A stretch of 64,000 nt of DNA, taken from the NCBI GenBank assembly GCA_947044405.1, contig CAMRHE010000021.1, forward strand, positions 11,268,501 to 11,332,500, given 5' to 3'. Positions within the stretch are counted from its first letter, which is position 1. Each line of letters opens with the position of its first letter. The notes under the pieces are model-generated. The model searched no databases. It was not told the DNA's origin and saw only the letters and a program-made list of their open reading frames with translations. This document shows, piece after piece, positions 45,357 to 58,459 of this stretch. A program made the position numbers and the translations under genes. The DNA comes from Leptodactylus fallax (Eukaryota > Chordata > Amphibia > Anura > Leptodactylidae).

Positions 45357-45727
45357 TACAGTGGGGGAAAAAAGTATTTAGTCAATTATTTTAGTATTGT
45401 ACAAGTTCTCCCACTTAAAAAGATGAGGCCGGCCTGTAATTGTTATCATAGGTAGACCTCAACTATGAGAGACAAAATGAGAAAACAAATCCAGAAAATC
45501 ACATTGGCTGATTTTTTAAGAATTTATTTGCAAATTATGGTGGAAAATAAGTATTTGGTCACCTACAAACAAGCAAGATTTCTGGCTCTCACAGACCTGC
45601 AACTTCTTCTTTAAGAGGCTCCTCTGTCCTCCACTCATTACCTGTAGTAATGGCACCTGTTTGACATTGTTATCAGTATAAAAGACACCTGTCCACAACC
45701 TCAAACAGTCACACTCCAAACTCCACT

Positions 45728-47357
<1,630 letters not shown>

Positions 47358-47573
47358 AATGAACGTTTGTTATTGACCAAATATTTATTTTCCACCATAA
47401 TTTGCAAATAAATTCTTTAAAAATCAGACAATGTGATCTTCTGGATTTGTTTTCTCATTTTGTCTCTCATAGTTGAGGTATATCTATGATGAAAATTACA
47501 GGCCGGCCTCATCTTTTTAAGTGGGAGAGCTTGCACAATTGGTGGCTGACTAAATACTTTTTTTTCCCCACTG

Positions 47574-49013
47574 TATATCAGATCCACTGTTCCCCATTTT
47601 CTAATACTGTGTAATATATAGACGGTGTTAACTTACACTAGACAGTCTAAAGATGAACCTGATTTATCATGGTGATGCATGCTATGTGAAAGATTTGGCT
47701 CATATAAAGGCTGGTTCACTTTTTAGCGTTATTTTATGTCAAAAAGAGACTGCATTTCATTAATCTGGTGTATTTTAAGAATCTATCTATCCACACATAC
47801 TTTACAAAAGTGTGTAGTAAGGCATGAAAAGTGTCTTTATCTATAATTAAATGTGGCGCACATGGAATTCTGACTCTGATTTTGTATGGTAAATTTGCCC
47901 CACTCTTTGTTGTGCACTTCATAATTCTTTTTGATTTACAGCAGATCAGGTCACAGTGCATTGTTTCCTAAAAATATTATGTGTAAAAGTACCGTTCAGA
48001 CTAAAGGTTTGTTCACATCTGAGAGGGGGAAGCTCACAGAGTCAGTTCATTTCAGAGATGGAGGCTGTCGCAGAGTCAGTGAAAAATTGTGGATGCATAA
48101 GTCCTGCATGCAGGACTTTTTTGCGAAGCAAAACAATGGGTACCTTACAAGATACCTGATGAGTCCCATTATAATCAATAGAGTCTCTCAGGAGCTTTTG
48201 GTGTTCGTCATTTAACATATCCGTTCATGGCAGGATTTTCGTTTCTATTGCGATGGAATATTTCCAATGGAAATGCAAACTTCCCTTCATGGTTATTTTA
48301 ATAGTCTCCAAAAGAAAATAATTTTTTACCTACTTTTACAGTAGCAACATCACAAAGAATATTATAATGACCATCGATTAATGAATATATAAACAATATG
48401 AAGCAGGTCACTGACCACAGATTTACAGATATTTAACAAATTAATGTAATGAATGATAGTATTGCCATCAAAGTACAATTTTGTGTAGCTGTTGAATTTG
48501 ATACCAGCCAGGTCCTATAGAAAACCATTGATTGCAATAGAGAAGAGAGAGTGACACATGACATTGCAGTTCAGTAGCTGTAACTGAACACTCGAAGCTT
48601 TCATTATGAAGCATTCACCCAAAACATACTATGAACTAGCAAACATGCTGAAGTTGTATGATCAATAGTAAGCATTTAAGGTTCTTTTGCTATCTACATA
48701 CTAGTCTTTTGTTGGAATCATTATATTTATTTTGTATTAATTAATTAATTAAATAAATGCAAAACAAAATATACATTTTATGGATTAGAAGATTGGAGCA
48801 TACATGATAAATGGAAATGTGGTTAGATTTTATCTATTTTATTCTACTGGGGAAAAAAGCATTTTTGCCATTTGACTTAATCCTTGTCTCTAGGCTTTAA
48901 GAAAGTTTTAAAGGATTTAGAAGGATCTAATATAATTTGAACTAGAAAACAATATTTTTTTGAGATTTGTAAAACTGTCTAAAAGCAAAACTGCCTTTTG
49001 TATTAATAATTTT
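47574..49013. other. intronic stretch; includes family D repeat
   Basis: 47990-48300 has complementary blocks (GTCCTGCATGCAGGAC; CCATTATAATCAATAGAG) and resembles sequence near 13012. An AATT-rich run lies at 48738. No gene is recognised. Confidence 0.5.
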
Positions 49014-49242
49014 GCTTGTTTATGTAGAACCGACATATTCTGCAGCGCATTACAGATATTGTGATCACTCACTATCCCTAGTAGGGCTCACAATCTAAAT
49101 TAATCAGTATATCTTTGGAGTGTGGGTGAAACCCATGCAAACATGGGGAGAACATACAAACTCCTTGCAGATGTTGTCCTTGGCTGGATTTGAACCCAGA
49201 AATCCAGTTCTGCAAAGCAGCAGCGCTAGCCACTGTGTTGCC
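49014..49242 (-). mobile_element. tRNA-derived SINE, copy 2
   Basis: It has the same body as 1916-2168: GGGCTCACAATCTA, AACATACAAACTCCTTGCAG and ATGTTGTCCTTGGCTGGATT. The B box is GGTTCAAATCC at 49186-49196. The A-box region (TGGCTAGCGCTGC) is decayed. Confidence 0.8.
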
Positions 49243-49617
49243 AATGTAGCAACCAATCAAAGTGTAGATTTGATTTTGTATACTGCTCTTGAAAAACAAA
49301 AGCTGTGCTGTAATTGGTTGGTATACATATTCATAAATCAGTGCCAAAAATATAAAATAGGAAGGAACCTTCCATCTGTATATGTAATACTGTAGTCTAT
49401 CATGACTGATACAAATGAAAAGTGTTCTCTGCTTATCAGTCATTATGTAGTTCCTTGTTCTAATCCTCTGACAGATCAAAGCAACGGACTGTAGTATGAA
49501 CCTTGCCTAATAGAGGAATGACACAACTTAAAAATTCTAAAAAATTGAATTATTATTATATCGTAGGGAATTCAAGTATTTACCAAAGTAAACATGAAAG
49601 GAGTAGTCACAGTTAAA

Positions 49618-50058
49618 GAGGACCTTTGACCACCTCCACCAATACTAGTTCTTAGCATCTGTTAATAGGCACCACTCCACTGATTTCATCCAGCAGAGTT
49701 GGAATTTTCTCTCTAGCCTCCACCATTCCCAGGCAACAAGCACAGCTAGTTTCGATGCCTGATGTGCTATTTAAACTCTGTAATGTCAGAAGGGCAGTGT
49801 CAGACATGGGGTTCAGAGCTCCACTCAATGTCTGGCAGTGTCAGAGCTCAGAATCACACCCCTTGTCTGCTCCTGCCTGACATCGCCCACCTGACAGTAC
49901 AGAGCCTAAACAGCATATCAGGTACCAAAACTAACAGCATTGATTGCTCAGGAATGGTGTGGGCTAGAGAAAAAATTCCAACTTTTACAGAATCAGTGAA
50001 GAAACAGCTATTAAATGATGTAAAGATCTGGACTTGTTGGACGTGGTAAATGGTCCTC
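49618..50058. mobile_element. MITE-like element (GAGGACC inverted ends)
   Basis: GAGGACCTTTGACCACCTCC at the left faces GGACGTGGTAAATGGTCCTC at the right, an imperfect inverted pair of about 20 bases. It is 441 bp, non-coding, with a higher GC content than the flanks. Confidence 0.6.
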
Positions 50059-50359
50059 CATAAGTGGTACAGAAGGACAATTAAGCTGTCCACAAAAACA
50101 TCAGCATGTTCTTCTATTTCACTGATGCTGATGCATCATGGATGCATCACATAAATGAAAGTCTGTGAAAAAACAATGGATGACATCTGTGTGTCATCTG
50201 TTTTTCAAGGGGCGAAGACATTCAAAATGTAGAAAATAAAAATTAAAAAAGTCTGACGTGATGTGAAAAGCGTATCAACCACAGAGAGCGCACCATCTGC
50301 AACTGAGCAGGGTGGAGTGCTGTCCATGAAAAGCACAGACCATGTATACAGACATATGA

Positions 50360-50670
50360 GCAAAGCCTTAGCTTACAAGCACACAACCGTGGTGCAAAAT
50401 AGCTGTGAAAACATCATTTTTCACTGCCTTTTTTGCACCTGAGGGGCAGCATTTTCATGGATTCTTCATACGTTGCAGTGTATGTAGGGATTTGTGAAAA
50501 TGGACAAAGAGCATAACATATATGTTGACAGTCTGTGACAATGGTCCATAAAATTATCATTCATTTGAATAGCCCTTATTCACCGATTAATACAAATTAA
50601 TACAGCCGTATCACAGCTGTAAAAAAAAAAAAAAAAAAACAGCTGTCACATTGCCAATACTCATGTGAAT
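50360..50670. repeat. family C repeat, copy with long A run
   Basis: TACAAGCACACAACCGTGG, TTTTGCACCTGAGGGGCAGC and CATGTGAATATAGGAATAG match the family-C order. A run of about 19 A at 50621-50639 lies within ACAGCTGT...ACAGCTGT. Confidence 0.5.
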
Positions 50671-51763
50671 ATAGGAATAGTCTTTAATGGGTTCAAGTTA
50701 CACAATTTCCTTTCTTGTAAGATTAAAGTGTCAATAAACATACTAAAAAGTAATATGCATAGATTATAGTGGCAAAGTTCTAAAAAATAGTCTATTATAT
50801 AACACATAAATAAAGAAACTCTAAAGTACTTAGTGACTCAGATGGAAGTTGTCCAAGGGCTGTCTATCACTGTTCTCTGTTAAGTATTATTTGGTATGTA
50901 TTTGCCATCAACTCAACCTCTATGAATGATTCACAAGGACAGCTGGGTCAGAGAGTATTGAAAATGAATGGTCCCTCTGGGAAGCCCAATAACAGAAGAG
51001 TTATCCAATTACCAGTCGGTTTGCAGGACATTCATTTTTTAATTTATTTTATAGTTATCACATATAATTGTGATGAGATTTAGAATTTTAAAGAAAGATT
51101 TCCGCATCTTCGTATTTTTGTGTGTTATACAAAACTATGACATATAAATATTAGTGAATCATTTGTATTTGATTCGTAATTGCAAACTATGCAATTTTAT
51201 TGCCAGAAATGTTCTGTTTGTATAGTTTTTATATTGTGTTTATGTCTTGTTCTAGTAGTCTCACACAGCCTTAATACGGTCACATTTAGCATTCTTAATA
51301 TGATAAGCAACAACTAGATTCTCCTGCAATTCCACTGAAAAAGCTTAGAGCACTGTAGAAATCTATGATCAAAGATTACGGTAAGGTCACATGCACACAA
51401 CACAATAAAACAGACATTAAAAATGGATGAGACGAACTGTAATGTCCATTTTCCATCAATGTGTCACATTTTTCATAAATTTCCTGGCAGTTCCAATAAA
51501 AATACGGACATATGTATGTCCCCATCAATTCTCATTTTTGTAAACTCAGACATTCGTGTGCATGGGGCCTAAACAGGGCAAGAGGGATCCATGTGCTGAT
51601 GGTAAACTACAGCCATATAAAGGCAGGGTCAGATCAACCTAAAGTGCATTATTATTTCACATGTATGAAACACTTTCACATATACAAATTTCTGAAATGA
51701 ATGTTTATTAATTCTAATGCTGACTACAATAAATGCGGTAACAAAATTATTATGCCTGAAATA
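50671..51763. other. intron just upstream of the GPC6 exon, no repeat recognised
   Basis: AT-rich sequence. 51365-51580 contains a decayed inverted repeat with CATGCACACAACACAATAAA ... GTGTGCATGGGGCC. The last 150 bases before the exon are AT-rich and lead into the pyrimidine tract. Confidence 0.5.
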
Positions 51764-51790
51764 TCTGTTGTATTTTCTTTTCTCTGACAG
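51764..51790 (+). promoter_or_regulatory. GPC6: splice acceptor and polypyrimidine tract of GPC6 exon 2
   Basis: A pyrimidine-rich run, TGTATTTTCTTTTCTCTGAC, ends in CAG immediately before the glypican reading frame opens. This is a strong consensus 3' splice site and it sets the exon start at 51791. Confidence 0.88.
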
Positions 51791-51949
51791 GGGAACATCT
51801 TCGAGTATGTCCTCAGGAATATACATGCTGCACAACTAAAATGGAAAATAAACTTAGTCAGCAAAGTAAATTGGAGTTTGAAAATCTTGTTCAAGAAACA
51901 AGTCATTTTGTCCGCACCACATTCATATTGTGGCATAGAAAATTTGATG
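51791..51949 (+). CDS. GPC6: glypican-6 internal coding exon (probable exon 2)
   Basis: This exon encodes part of the N-terminal, cysteine-rich domain of a glypican. Glypicans are GPI-anchored heparan sulfate proteoglycans of the cell surface that modulate Wnt, Hedgehog, BMP and FGF signalling. The 159-bp exon carries 52 whole codons plus two leading bases and one trailing base (phase 1 in and out). It reads [20 protein letters not shown], then a helix containing [29 protein letters not shown] holds three of the conserved glypican cysteines. From memory of vertebrate GPC6, the match is near-identical and distinguishes it from GPC4 and the GPC3/5 group. The acceptor is TTTTCTTTTCTCTGACAG and the donor is G/GTAAGT. 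No stop or frameshift is present. Residues near the end (FILWHRKFD) differ from the mammalian form I remember. The gene runs on the + strand and its neighbouring exons lie outside the window. Confidence 0.94.
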
Positions 51950-51958
51950 GTAAGTGGT
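51950..51958 (+). promoter_or_regulatory. GPC6: splice donor of GPC6 exon 2
   Basis: GTAAGTGGT follows the last exon base, a near-perfect U1 donor site. Reading on in the exon frame gives intron-like sequence with no glypican similarity. Confidence 0.88.
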
Positions 51959-54078
51959 TTGCCTGCAAAATAGTTTGCTATGGATTTGATCTATTATCTT
52001 TTTCAACACTCTAGAATTTTATATTAGTTAGCTCTGTTTCAAAATCTGATTTCCTCCTAGTAAGATTCTGGATTATCAGGTAGTTCTCTGCAGAAAAAAA
52101 AATGCAAACGTTTTAGTCTACAGCAGGTTAACACACAATGTGTGTTACCTGTTATTACTTTCTTCCCCACAGCTTTCTTTTTGATATTTCCTTATATGAC
52201 AGTTGTGTGATGTGATATGATGTCAGGAAAATTTATTAAGATAAGTAATAATGATACGTCACATGGTGGATCACAAGAAGAGGTGCTCAGAGAGGATTAT
52301 TCACCCATACAGTAAATAACGCAAGTGACTCTGGCACTCAATTAATTGCTCAAATGTTCCAGTTTTATTACATCTGCATAGTCAAAGATGAAACGTTTCA
52401 GTCAGCACATTCTGACCTTCATCAGTTATCGGATGTAGGATGGAACATGGTTATAGGGTGAGAGGCAAATGGTTTACAGCCACCTGTAAACTTATTTATT
52501 AAATTTAAATTTATCAAGCCCTGTACTCCAGAATTCTCGTGTGAACCCCCCCCCCCCCCACAAAATAAATATTTGAGCTTATTTACAACATATTGCTTGT
52601 TTATCTCACTTACTCCACTTTTGAAATGTGGGTGAGAAGGTGGGTGTGATTTTCCTCTCTACCTCTCTCTACACCAGATTTATCAAATGTGACTTTTTAA
52701 AAAGTTGCAAAAATATTTGCAATCTCACCTCAGTGCAGTAACGGGGTAATGTAGAAAGTGGAAAAACCTCTGGACAGAATTCTTAGCCTTCAATAACTGC
52801 TAAATTTATCAAACAGCATGCAACATTTGATAAATTTGGCAAAAATTACAGCAAATATATTCCAGCAAAATTGACTTTACAAAATCTTCTAATGATACAT
52901 TTTTTTCAGTATATGTAATGTACAAAGAATATTGCATAAAAGTTTTTATTGCTGCTATTGTAGTGTAAAAAAATGGAGATGTTCTGTATTACAATCCAAG
53001 TCTGTAAATCCATACAAAAGACTGGCCAATCACATATTTGTTGGCTGAAAGTGTGCATGTGTTCTTAATAGGGATAGGGGAGTACACTGCTTCCAGACAC
53101 CTCTAGTGGCAGCTTATTTCTCTGAACACTAGACTGTCAGCTAGTCCCACTGAGTTGTGAATATTCGCTGACATACATCTACTGTACATAGCCATCTTAA
53201 TACTTTACTCTGTTCAGATGTTGATGACTTGCTCACCAATCTAGGTAATCTTCAATTGCTTGATTGGTCTCAGGTGACTGCTCACAAGATTGGCACGGTC
53301 AGTAGAAGAAGTCGTGTAACCACTACTTACACTGTATTCACAGTACTTATATTGATCAAAGAATATTCAAATGATCTTCTATAAGCAAAATCAGAGTTTC
53401 CGGTCAGTAGAGAGCACTCTACTCTACTTATCATTACAGCGTAGGTTAGTAGATTAGTAGAGTTGAAGAAAAAGATGTATTTGTACCCAAGTGAGTCAAC
53501 CAGTATGCAGCAACATTGGGAATGTCTAGAAGAGACCTGGGATTAGATTTTGGTCCATACATGCTTCAATCTGATCAAGAGCATGCCCAGAAGGATTCAG
53601 TCAGTGTTGAAAGCCAAAGGTGGATTTACAAAATACTAAAAATTAAAATTTAGATTTTTAGAAGCAAAACAGTAACAATGCAGTTACATGACAAGAATCT
53701 GCATAACTAATCATATGCTAAATAGTTGCAAGTCAAATTTATGTATGAGATAGCTAAGATGATTGTCTATAAAATGATGGTAGTCTCACGTGTGAAGCTG
53801 TAGTGGATGATGAGATATGGAGCCTGAAAGTCAAAAGTTCTAAACATTGTTACCCTTTTGCTCGTCAGTGTATAAGATGTCCATAAAGTTTTTTTAAAAA
53901 GGGAGGTGGCTAAGAGTTCCATGTATACAGCCCCAGAATCAAAGTTCGTTTTCTATGTGCTCTGCCTTGCATCTAGATAAAAAAGGACATTTAGAAGAAG
54001 TATTGGAAGAAAAGATTATTGATTTATGTATAACAGCGCCCTATGCTGCTGCCAAATGTAATTTTCATCAGTATACTA
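51959..54078. other. intron downstream of the GPC6 exon; small repeats only
   Basis: It contains the Penelope-type motif at 52380-52430, a C run at 52546-52559 and a TTTATCA-type repeat at 52500-52880 (TTTATCAAGCCC ... GATAAATTTGGC). No further exon is recognised. Confidence 0.55.
52396..52425 (-). ncRNA. candidate hammerhead-ribozyme core (Penelope-related)
   Basis: The minus strand reads CTGATGA (52425-52419), a stem-loop GGTCAG/AATGTG/CTGACT, then GAAA (52399-52396), followed by CGTTTC. Both invariant boxes are exact and stem II has five Watson-Crick pairs plus a G-T. It is the better of the two candidates. Stem III is very short, as in Penelope hammerheads, which act as dimers. Activity is unknown. 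Confidence 0.5.
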
Positions 54079-55645
54079 CAGTCATGGCCAAAAGTTTTGA
54101 GAATGACACAAATATTATATTTTCACATGATCTGCTGCCCTCTGGTTTTTATGTGTGTTTGTCAGATGTTTTTATCACATACAGAAATATAATTGCATTC
54201 ATATTATGAGTAACAGAAGCTTATATTGACAGTTAGAATGAGTTAATGCAGCAAGTCAATATTTGCAGTGTTGACCCTTCTTCTTCAGGACCTCTGCAAT
54301 TCTCCCTGGCATGCTCTCAATCAACTTCTGGACCAAATCCTGACTGATAGCAGTTCATTCTTGCAGAATCAATGCTTTAATTTTGTCTGAATTTATTGGT
54401 TTTTGTCTGTCCACCCGTCTCTTGATGATTGACCACAAGTTCTCAATGGGATTAAGATCTGGGGAGTTTCCAGGCCATGGACCCAAAATCTCTATGTTTT
54501 GTTCCCTGAGCCATTTAGTTATCACCTTTGCTTTCTGGCAAGGTGCTCCATCATGCTGGAAAAGGCATTGTTGAGCGCCAAACTGCTCTTGGACGGTTGG
54601 GAGAAGTTGCTCTTGGAGGACATTCTGGTACCATTCTTTATTCATGGCTGTGTTTTTAGGCAAGACTGTGAGAGAGCCGATTCCCTTGGCTGAGAAGCAA
54701 CCCCACACATGAATGGTTTCTGGATGCTTTACAGTTGGCATGAGACAAGACTGGTGGTAGCGCTCACCTCTTCTTCTCCGAATAAGCTGTTATCCAGATG
54801 TTCCAAACAATCGAAAAGGGGATTCATCAGAGAAAATGACTTTTCCCCAGTCCTCAGCAGTCCACTCCCTGTACCTTTTGCAGAATATCAGTCTGTCCCT
54901 GATGTTTTTTCTGGAGAGAAGTGGCTTCTTTGCTGCCCTCCTTGAGACCAGGCCTTGCTCCAAGAGTCTCCGCCTCACAGTGCGTGCAGATGCACTCACA
55001 CCTGCCTGCTGCCATTCCTCAGCAAGCTCTGCACTGCTGGTAGCCCGATCCCGCAGCTGAAAGACTTTTAAGAGACGGTCCTGCCGCTTGCTGGTCTTTC
55101 TTGGGCGCCCTGGAGCCTTTTTGGCACCAATGGAACCTCTCTCCTTGAAGTTCTTGATGATGCGATAGATTGTTGACTGAGGTGCAATCTTTCTAGCTGC
55201 AATACTCTTCCCAGTTAGGCCATTTTTGTGCAGTGCAATGATGACTGCACGTGTTTCTTTAGAGATAACCATGGTTAACAAAAGAGAAACAATGATGGCA
55301 AGCACCAGCCTCCTTTTAAAGTGTCCAGTGGTGTCATTCTTACTTAATCATGACAGATTGATCGCCAGCCCTGTCCTCATCAACACCCACACCTGTGTTA
55401 ATGGAGCAATCACTGAAACGATGTTAGGTGGTCCTTTTAAGGCAGGGCTGCAATGATGTTGAAATGTGTTTTGGGGGATAAAGTTCATTTTCTAGGCAAA
55501 TATTGACTTTGCAAGTAATTGCTGTTAAGCTGATCACTCTTAATAACATTCTGGAGTATATGCAAATTGCCATTAGAAAAACTGAAGCAGTAGACTTTGT
55601 AAAAATTAATATTTGTATCATTCTCAAAACTTTTGGCCATGACTG
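54079..55645 (-). mobile_element. Tc1-like transposon with CAGTCATGGCC ends (possible DD35E type)
   Basis: Inverted ends CAGTCATGGCCAAAAGTTTT and AAAACTTTTGGCCATGACTG are perfect over at least 20 bases and lie inside TA on both sides. The element is 1,567 bp, full length, with a minus-strand transposase carrying two nonsense changes. Confidence 0.92.
54264..55272 (-). pseudogene. Tc1-like transposase pseudogene (spacing DD35E by count)
   Basis: It starts MVISKETRAVIIALHKNGLT and has the first HTH (STIYRIIKNFKERGS), the GRPRKTSKRQD hook, a second HTH (SARTVRRRLLEQGLVSRR), FSDESPFRLFG, QHDGAPCQKAKV and [12 protein letters not shown]. Between the Asp of HDG and the Glu of IENLW I count 35 residues, one more than in the other copies here. 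Breaks are TAA at 54790-54792 and TGA at 54355-54357. The frame is otherwise continuous to KKKGQHCKY. It is only lightly damaged. Confidence 0.88.
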
Positions 55646-58272
55646 TATATAAGAAATAAAGTCCCAAATTCTGGATAGGAATGCTATATAAAGAAAGCTA
55701 GTATGAAATATATATTCTTGAATCTTGTAGGCACCAAAATTCTCTCTTGTAAGATTCTGATAATCTAATGTAAAACTGACAGACAGAGCCACCACCCCAT
55801 GAATATCTGAATGTTTACTAGTGATAGCAGTTTGGTATTGCCTGGTCAGCTCTGCCAGAGGTACATTGCATTAAAAAGGACTTGTCATCAGGTTTCAAAA
55901 GTCCAATGACATACATTATCTGATAAATGGATAGTTGAGGACCAGAACCACAGATAAACCAAATCCATAAATAAATGGAGTGTGGAAGAAAATCTGCGCT
56001 TACTAGGATGTCGTAGGAGAGTCCTTTATTATTACCAGAAGGCACAACGCATTTCAGAGTGATAAATTACTCCTTTTTCAAGTGCATAAATTGGTGCATA
56101 CAAACCATGGCTAAAAATGCCAAGTTTAAATAGCAAAGACAAAAAATAGACACTCCCAGTGGGAGTGTTCTCACCATACAGCAACAACAAGCAAAATGTA
56201 TATTAAAAATAAATTTTGTTCAGGTTCAGTGAGTAAGATAAAATGAGAGCAACATTATTAAAAAGATACATGATATTGTAAGAATAAAAGCAAGATTTCA
56301 GTAAAAATACCATGTAGGGCGTCCACGTGTTACAAATTGTGCATGTCTAGTTAAAAACCGCCAAGGGAAGCCTCTAATAGGCTGACTATACTACACTAGG
56401 TGCTGCGCTGTGCTGTATTTTTGTATTTTTTGATTGGCACATACATCATCTGAGCAATTTTCTTTCTTGTATATCCAAATCCATTCAACCATTCCAAAGA
56501 TTTAAACCCTGGTAGTGTTTATGCAAATGAGGGTCTTTTAGCCAAGTGGGTGTTAACACTGAGTGACATACAATGTTACTGCCAACTTGACCAATAGACC
56601 CTCATTTCTATAAAAACTAACCGGACTTATATCTGAAGGGATTTGTATAAACAAAACACCAAAATTCTTAAGCGTTTATCAAATGAGTTATGTCATTGGG
56701 CTTTTAGACCTTCTTTAAAAAGTGTCTATTGCATCCTCTATGTTTTGAGTAAAGTAGGTATCACCATCATGATATGTCGGATTCTTTCCTGTTAGAGAAG
56801 TAGACTATATAACTCTCTGTTGCACAATGTTGTGCTGGTTGACTCATTGAAAAAGTTGACAGGGGGCCTGGATGCTGATCTTGAAAGTTAGTGTTACAAG
56901 TTATAGTTCTGAATATGGGATGTTAAACCAGGGATTTATTCTGATTGCCATATTTGGAGTTGGGAAACAATTTTTAATATGGGCAATTGCCATCCACTTC
57001 ATTGGTTTTATTTTGCCTTCCTCTAGATCAGCATGGAAGAAATAGGTTGTACTTGATGGACCTTTAAATTTTTTCATTCTTATCAGCTCTATGTAAAAAC
57101 ATGTAACCCTCCCTGCATGAGTTGTACTTCATTCCTGACCCTGTATTCATCTGAAAACATTATTCCTCAAATTGAGGGTGATGAAATGTTCATCGTCAAT
57201 AGTTTTATTGACTCCGTTTATGATCTGAACAGACAATATTAGTGGCATATAACTGAATGTGATGTAGTGGACAAACTACACAAATTTCTGTAGTCTGGAG
57301 GGAAGTATGCTATGCTTAGTAATGATAGATACATTTAATTTTAACTTCATGAAAAACATGGTCTCTGAGTCTGTGGAATGTATTGAAATCTCACAAGAGC
57401 TAATTTACAGATTGGGCAAAAACATTAATTGACAGCTATACAGACTCATCATAATGTTTCTCTGTGAAGTAGTTTTTTCTGTGATAAATTAAAGCAATAG
57501 AAATCAAAATTTCTATAAAGATTGCACTTCAGTGCTGGAACAGAGCAAAGTAAACATCATATATTTGTTATATAATAAATTGTCATTACACCATGTGGAG
57601 TGATTTATCTAGATCTCCTAAGAGATATAACACTCGCAACTCAAGAACTTTTATGGAGAGAAACAATAAAAAATCTCTTTTGAACATAAAATTGATTCTT
57701 ACTGCTCTTAATGTAAAAAAAAAAACCTGCTGCTTAATGCTTAGAGTGTGCATATTAGCCTACTGCTGAATGGATCTTTATTATTGGCCCACACAGAATG
57801 GAAATAATTTATTTTCCAGAAAAAAGAACATTAAATTGTTGCCACAAATTTGTGACAGTAATCTAGAATCACCAGGGAATTTATTCAACCTTGCAATTAG
57901 GCCTGCAAGCTCTAACTGGCTTCTTGTTCTTTTTCACAGATTAATTTTATTGAAATTCACGATCTAGTGATTTTTGTGCTATACTTAAAGGGGGAACTAT
58001 CATTAAATGCCATTAAAATGTCTGCATAAAATTAATCACAATGGCACTTTTATATTTGTTTGCAAAGATATAAACCACCAATTATTAAGAAGGCTTTCTA
58101 TCCAAAAGATTAAATTGGCAACATATTAGTAAATCAGAAGTTAGAGCAGTAGCCAATGTTTGGCAGTTATTATGCTGTATATACTTACAGAGGTATTTTA
58201 GATTTTAATATCAATAGTACATCAGTTATGGGGCCAATTTTTGTAAGAGGCACAACTGGAAGCTCTACGTAC
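55646..58272. other. intronic stretch with old repeat remains, no gene
   Basis: 56040-56095 holds a decayed hammerhead/Penelope-type block on the minus strand (AAAGGAGTAATTTATCAC, then TCTGAAATGCGTTG). The remaining 2 kb is AT-rich and comparatively unique. No exon is recognised. Confidence 0.5.
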
Positions 58273-58455
58273 TGTGAGTATGTGAACCAGAGGGCGCTAT
58301 TGAGCGACCCAGGCCCAGGCCAGAAAAGGCTCTCAGCCATGCCTTTGGGTGGGGGGGCGTTTCTCCAGAAGGCTGGTGTGAAAGATCCTCAGTGCGCCAA
58401 ACCGCTTTGGCTCCCACCTGAGTCCTCTTTCATATAAAACCACACTCACCGCCAG
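58273..58455 (+). repeat. LTR fragment related to the gene-capture element's LTR
   Basis: It starts TGTGAGTATGTGAACCAGAG and continues GCGCTATTGAGCGACCCAGG, CCCAGGCCAGAAAAGGC. This is collinear with the first 110 or so bases of the LTR at 42141 read on the minus strand (TGTAGGTATGTGAGCCAGAG ... TTGAGCGACCCAGGCCCAGC), at roughly three-quarters identity. A TATA-like CATATAAAACC is at 58430. It is cut off where the Gmr1 LTR begins. Confidence 0.65.
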
Positions 58456-58459
58456 TTAA

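Noticed and set aside
51791..51949. Assignment of the exon to GPC4 or another glypican
   Set aside because: EYTCCTT and [13 protein letters not shown] fit GPC6. GPC4 and GPC1/2 differ clearly in the helix, and GPC3/5 differ in the cysteine block.
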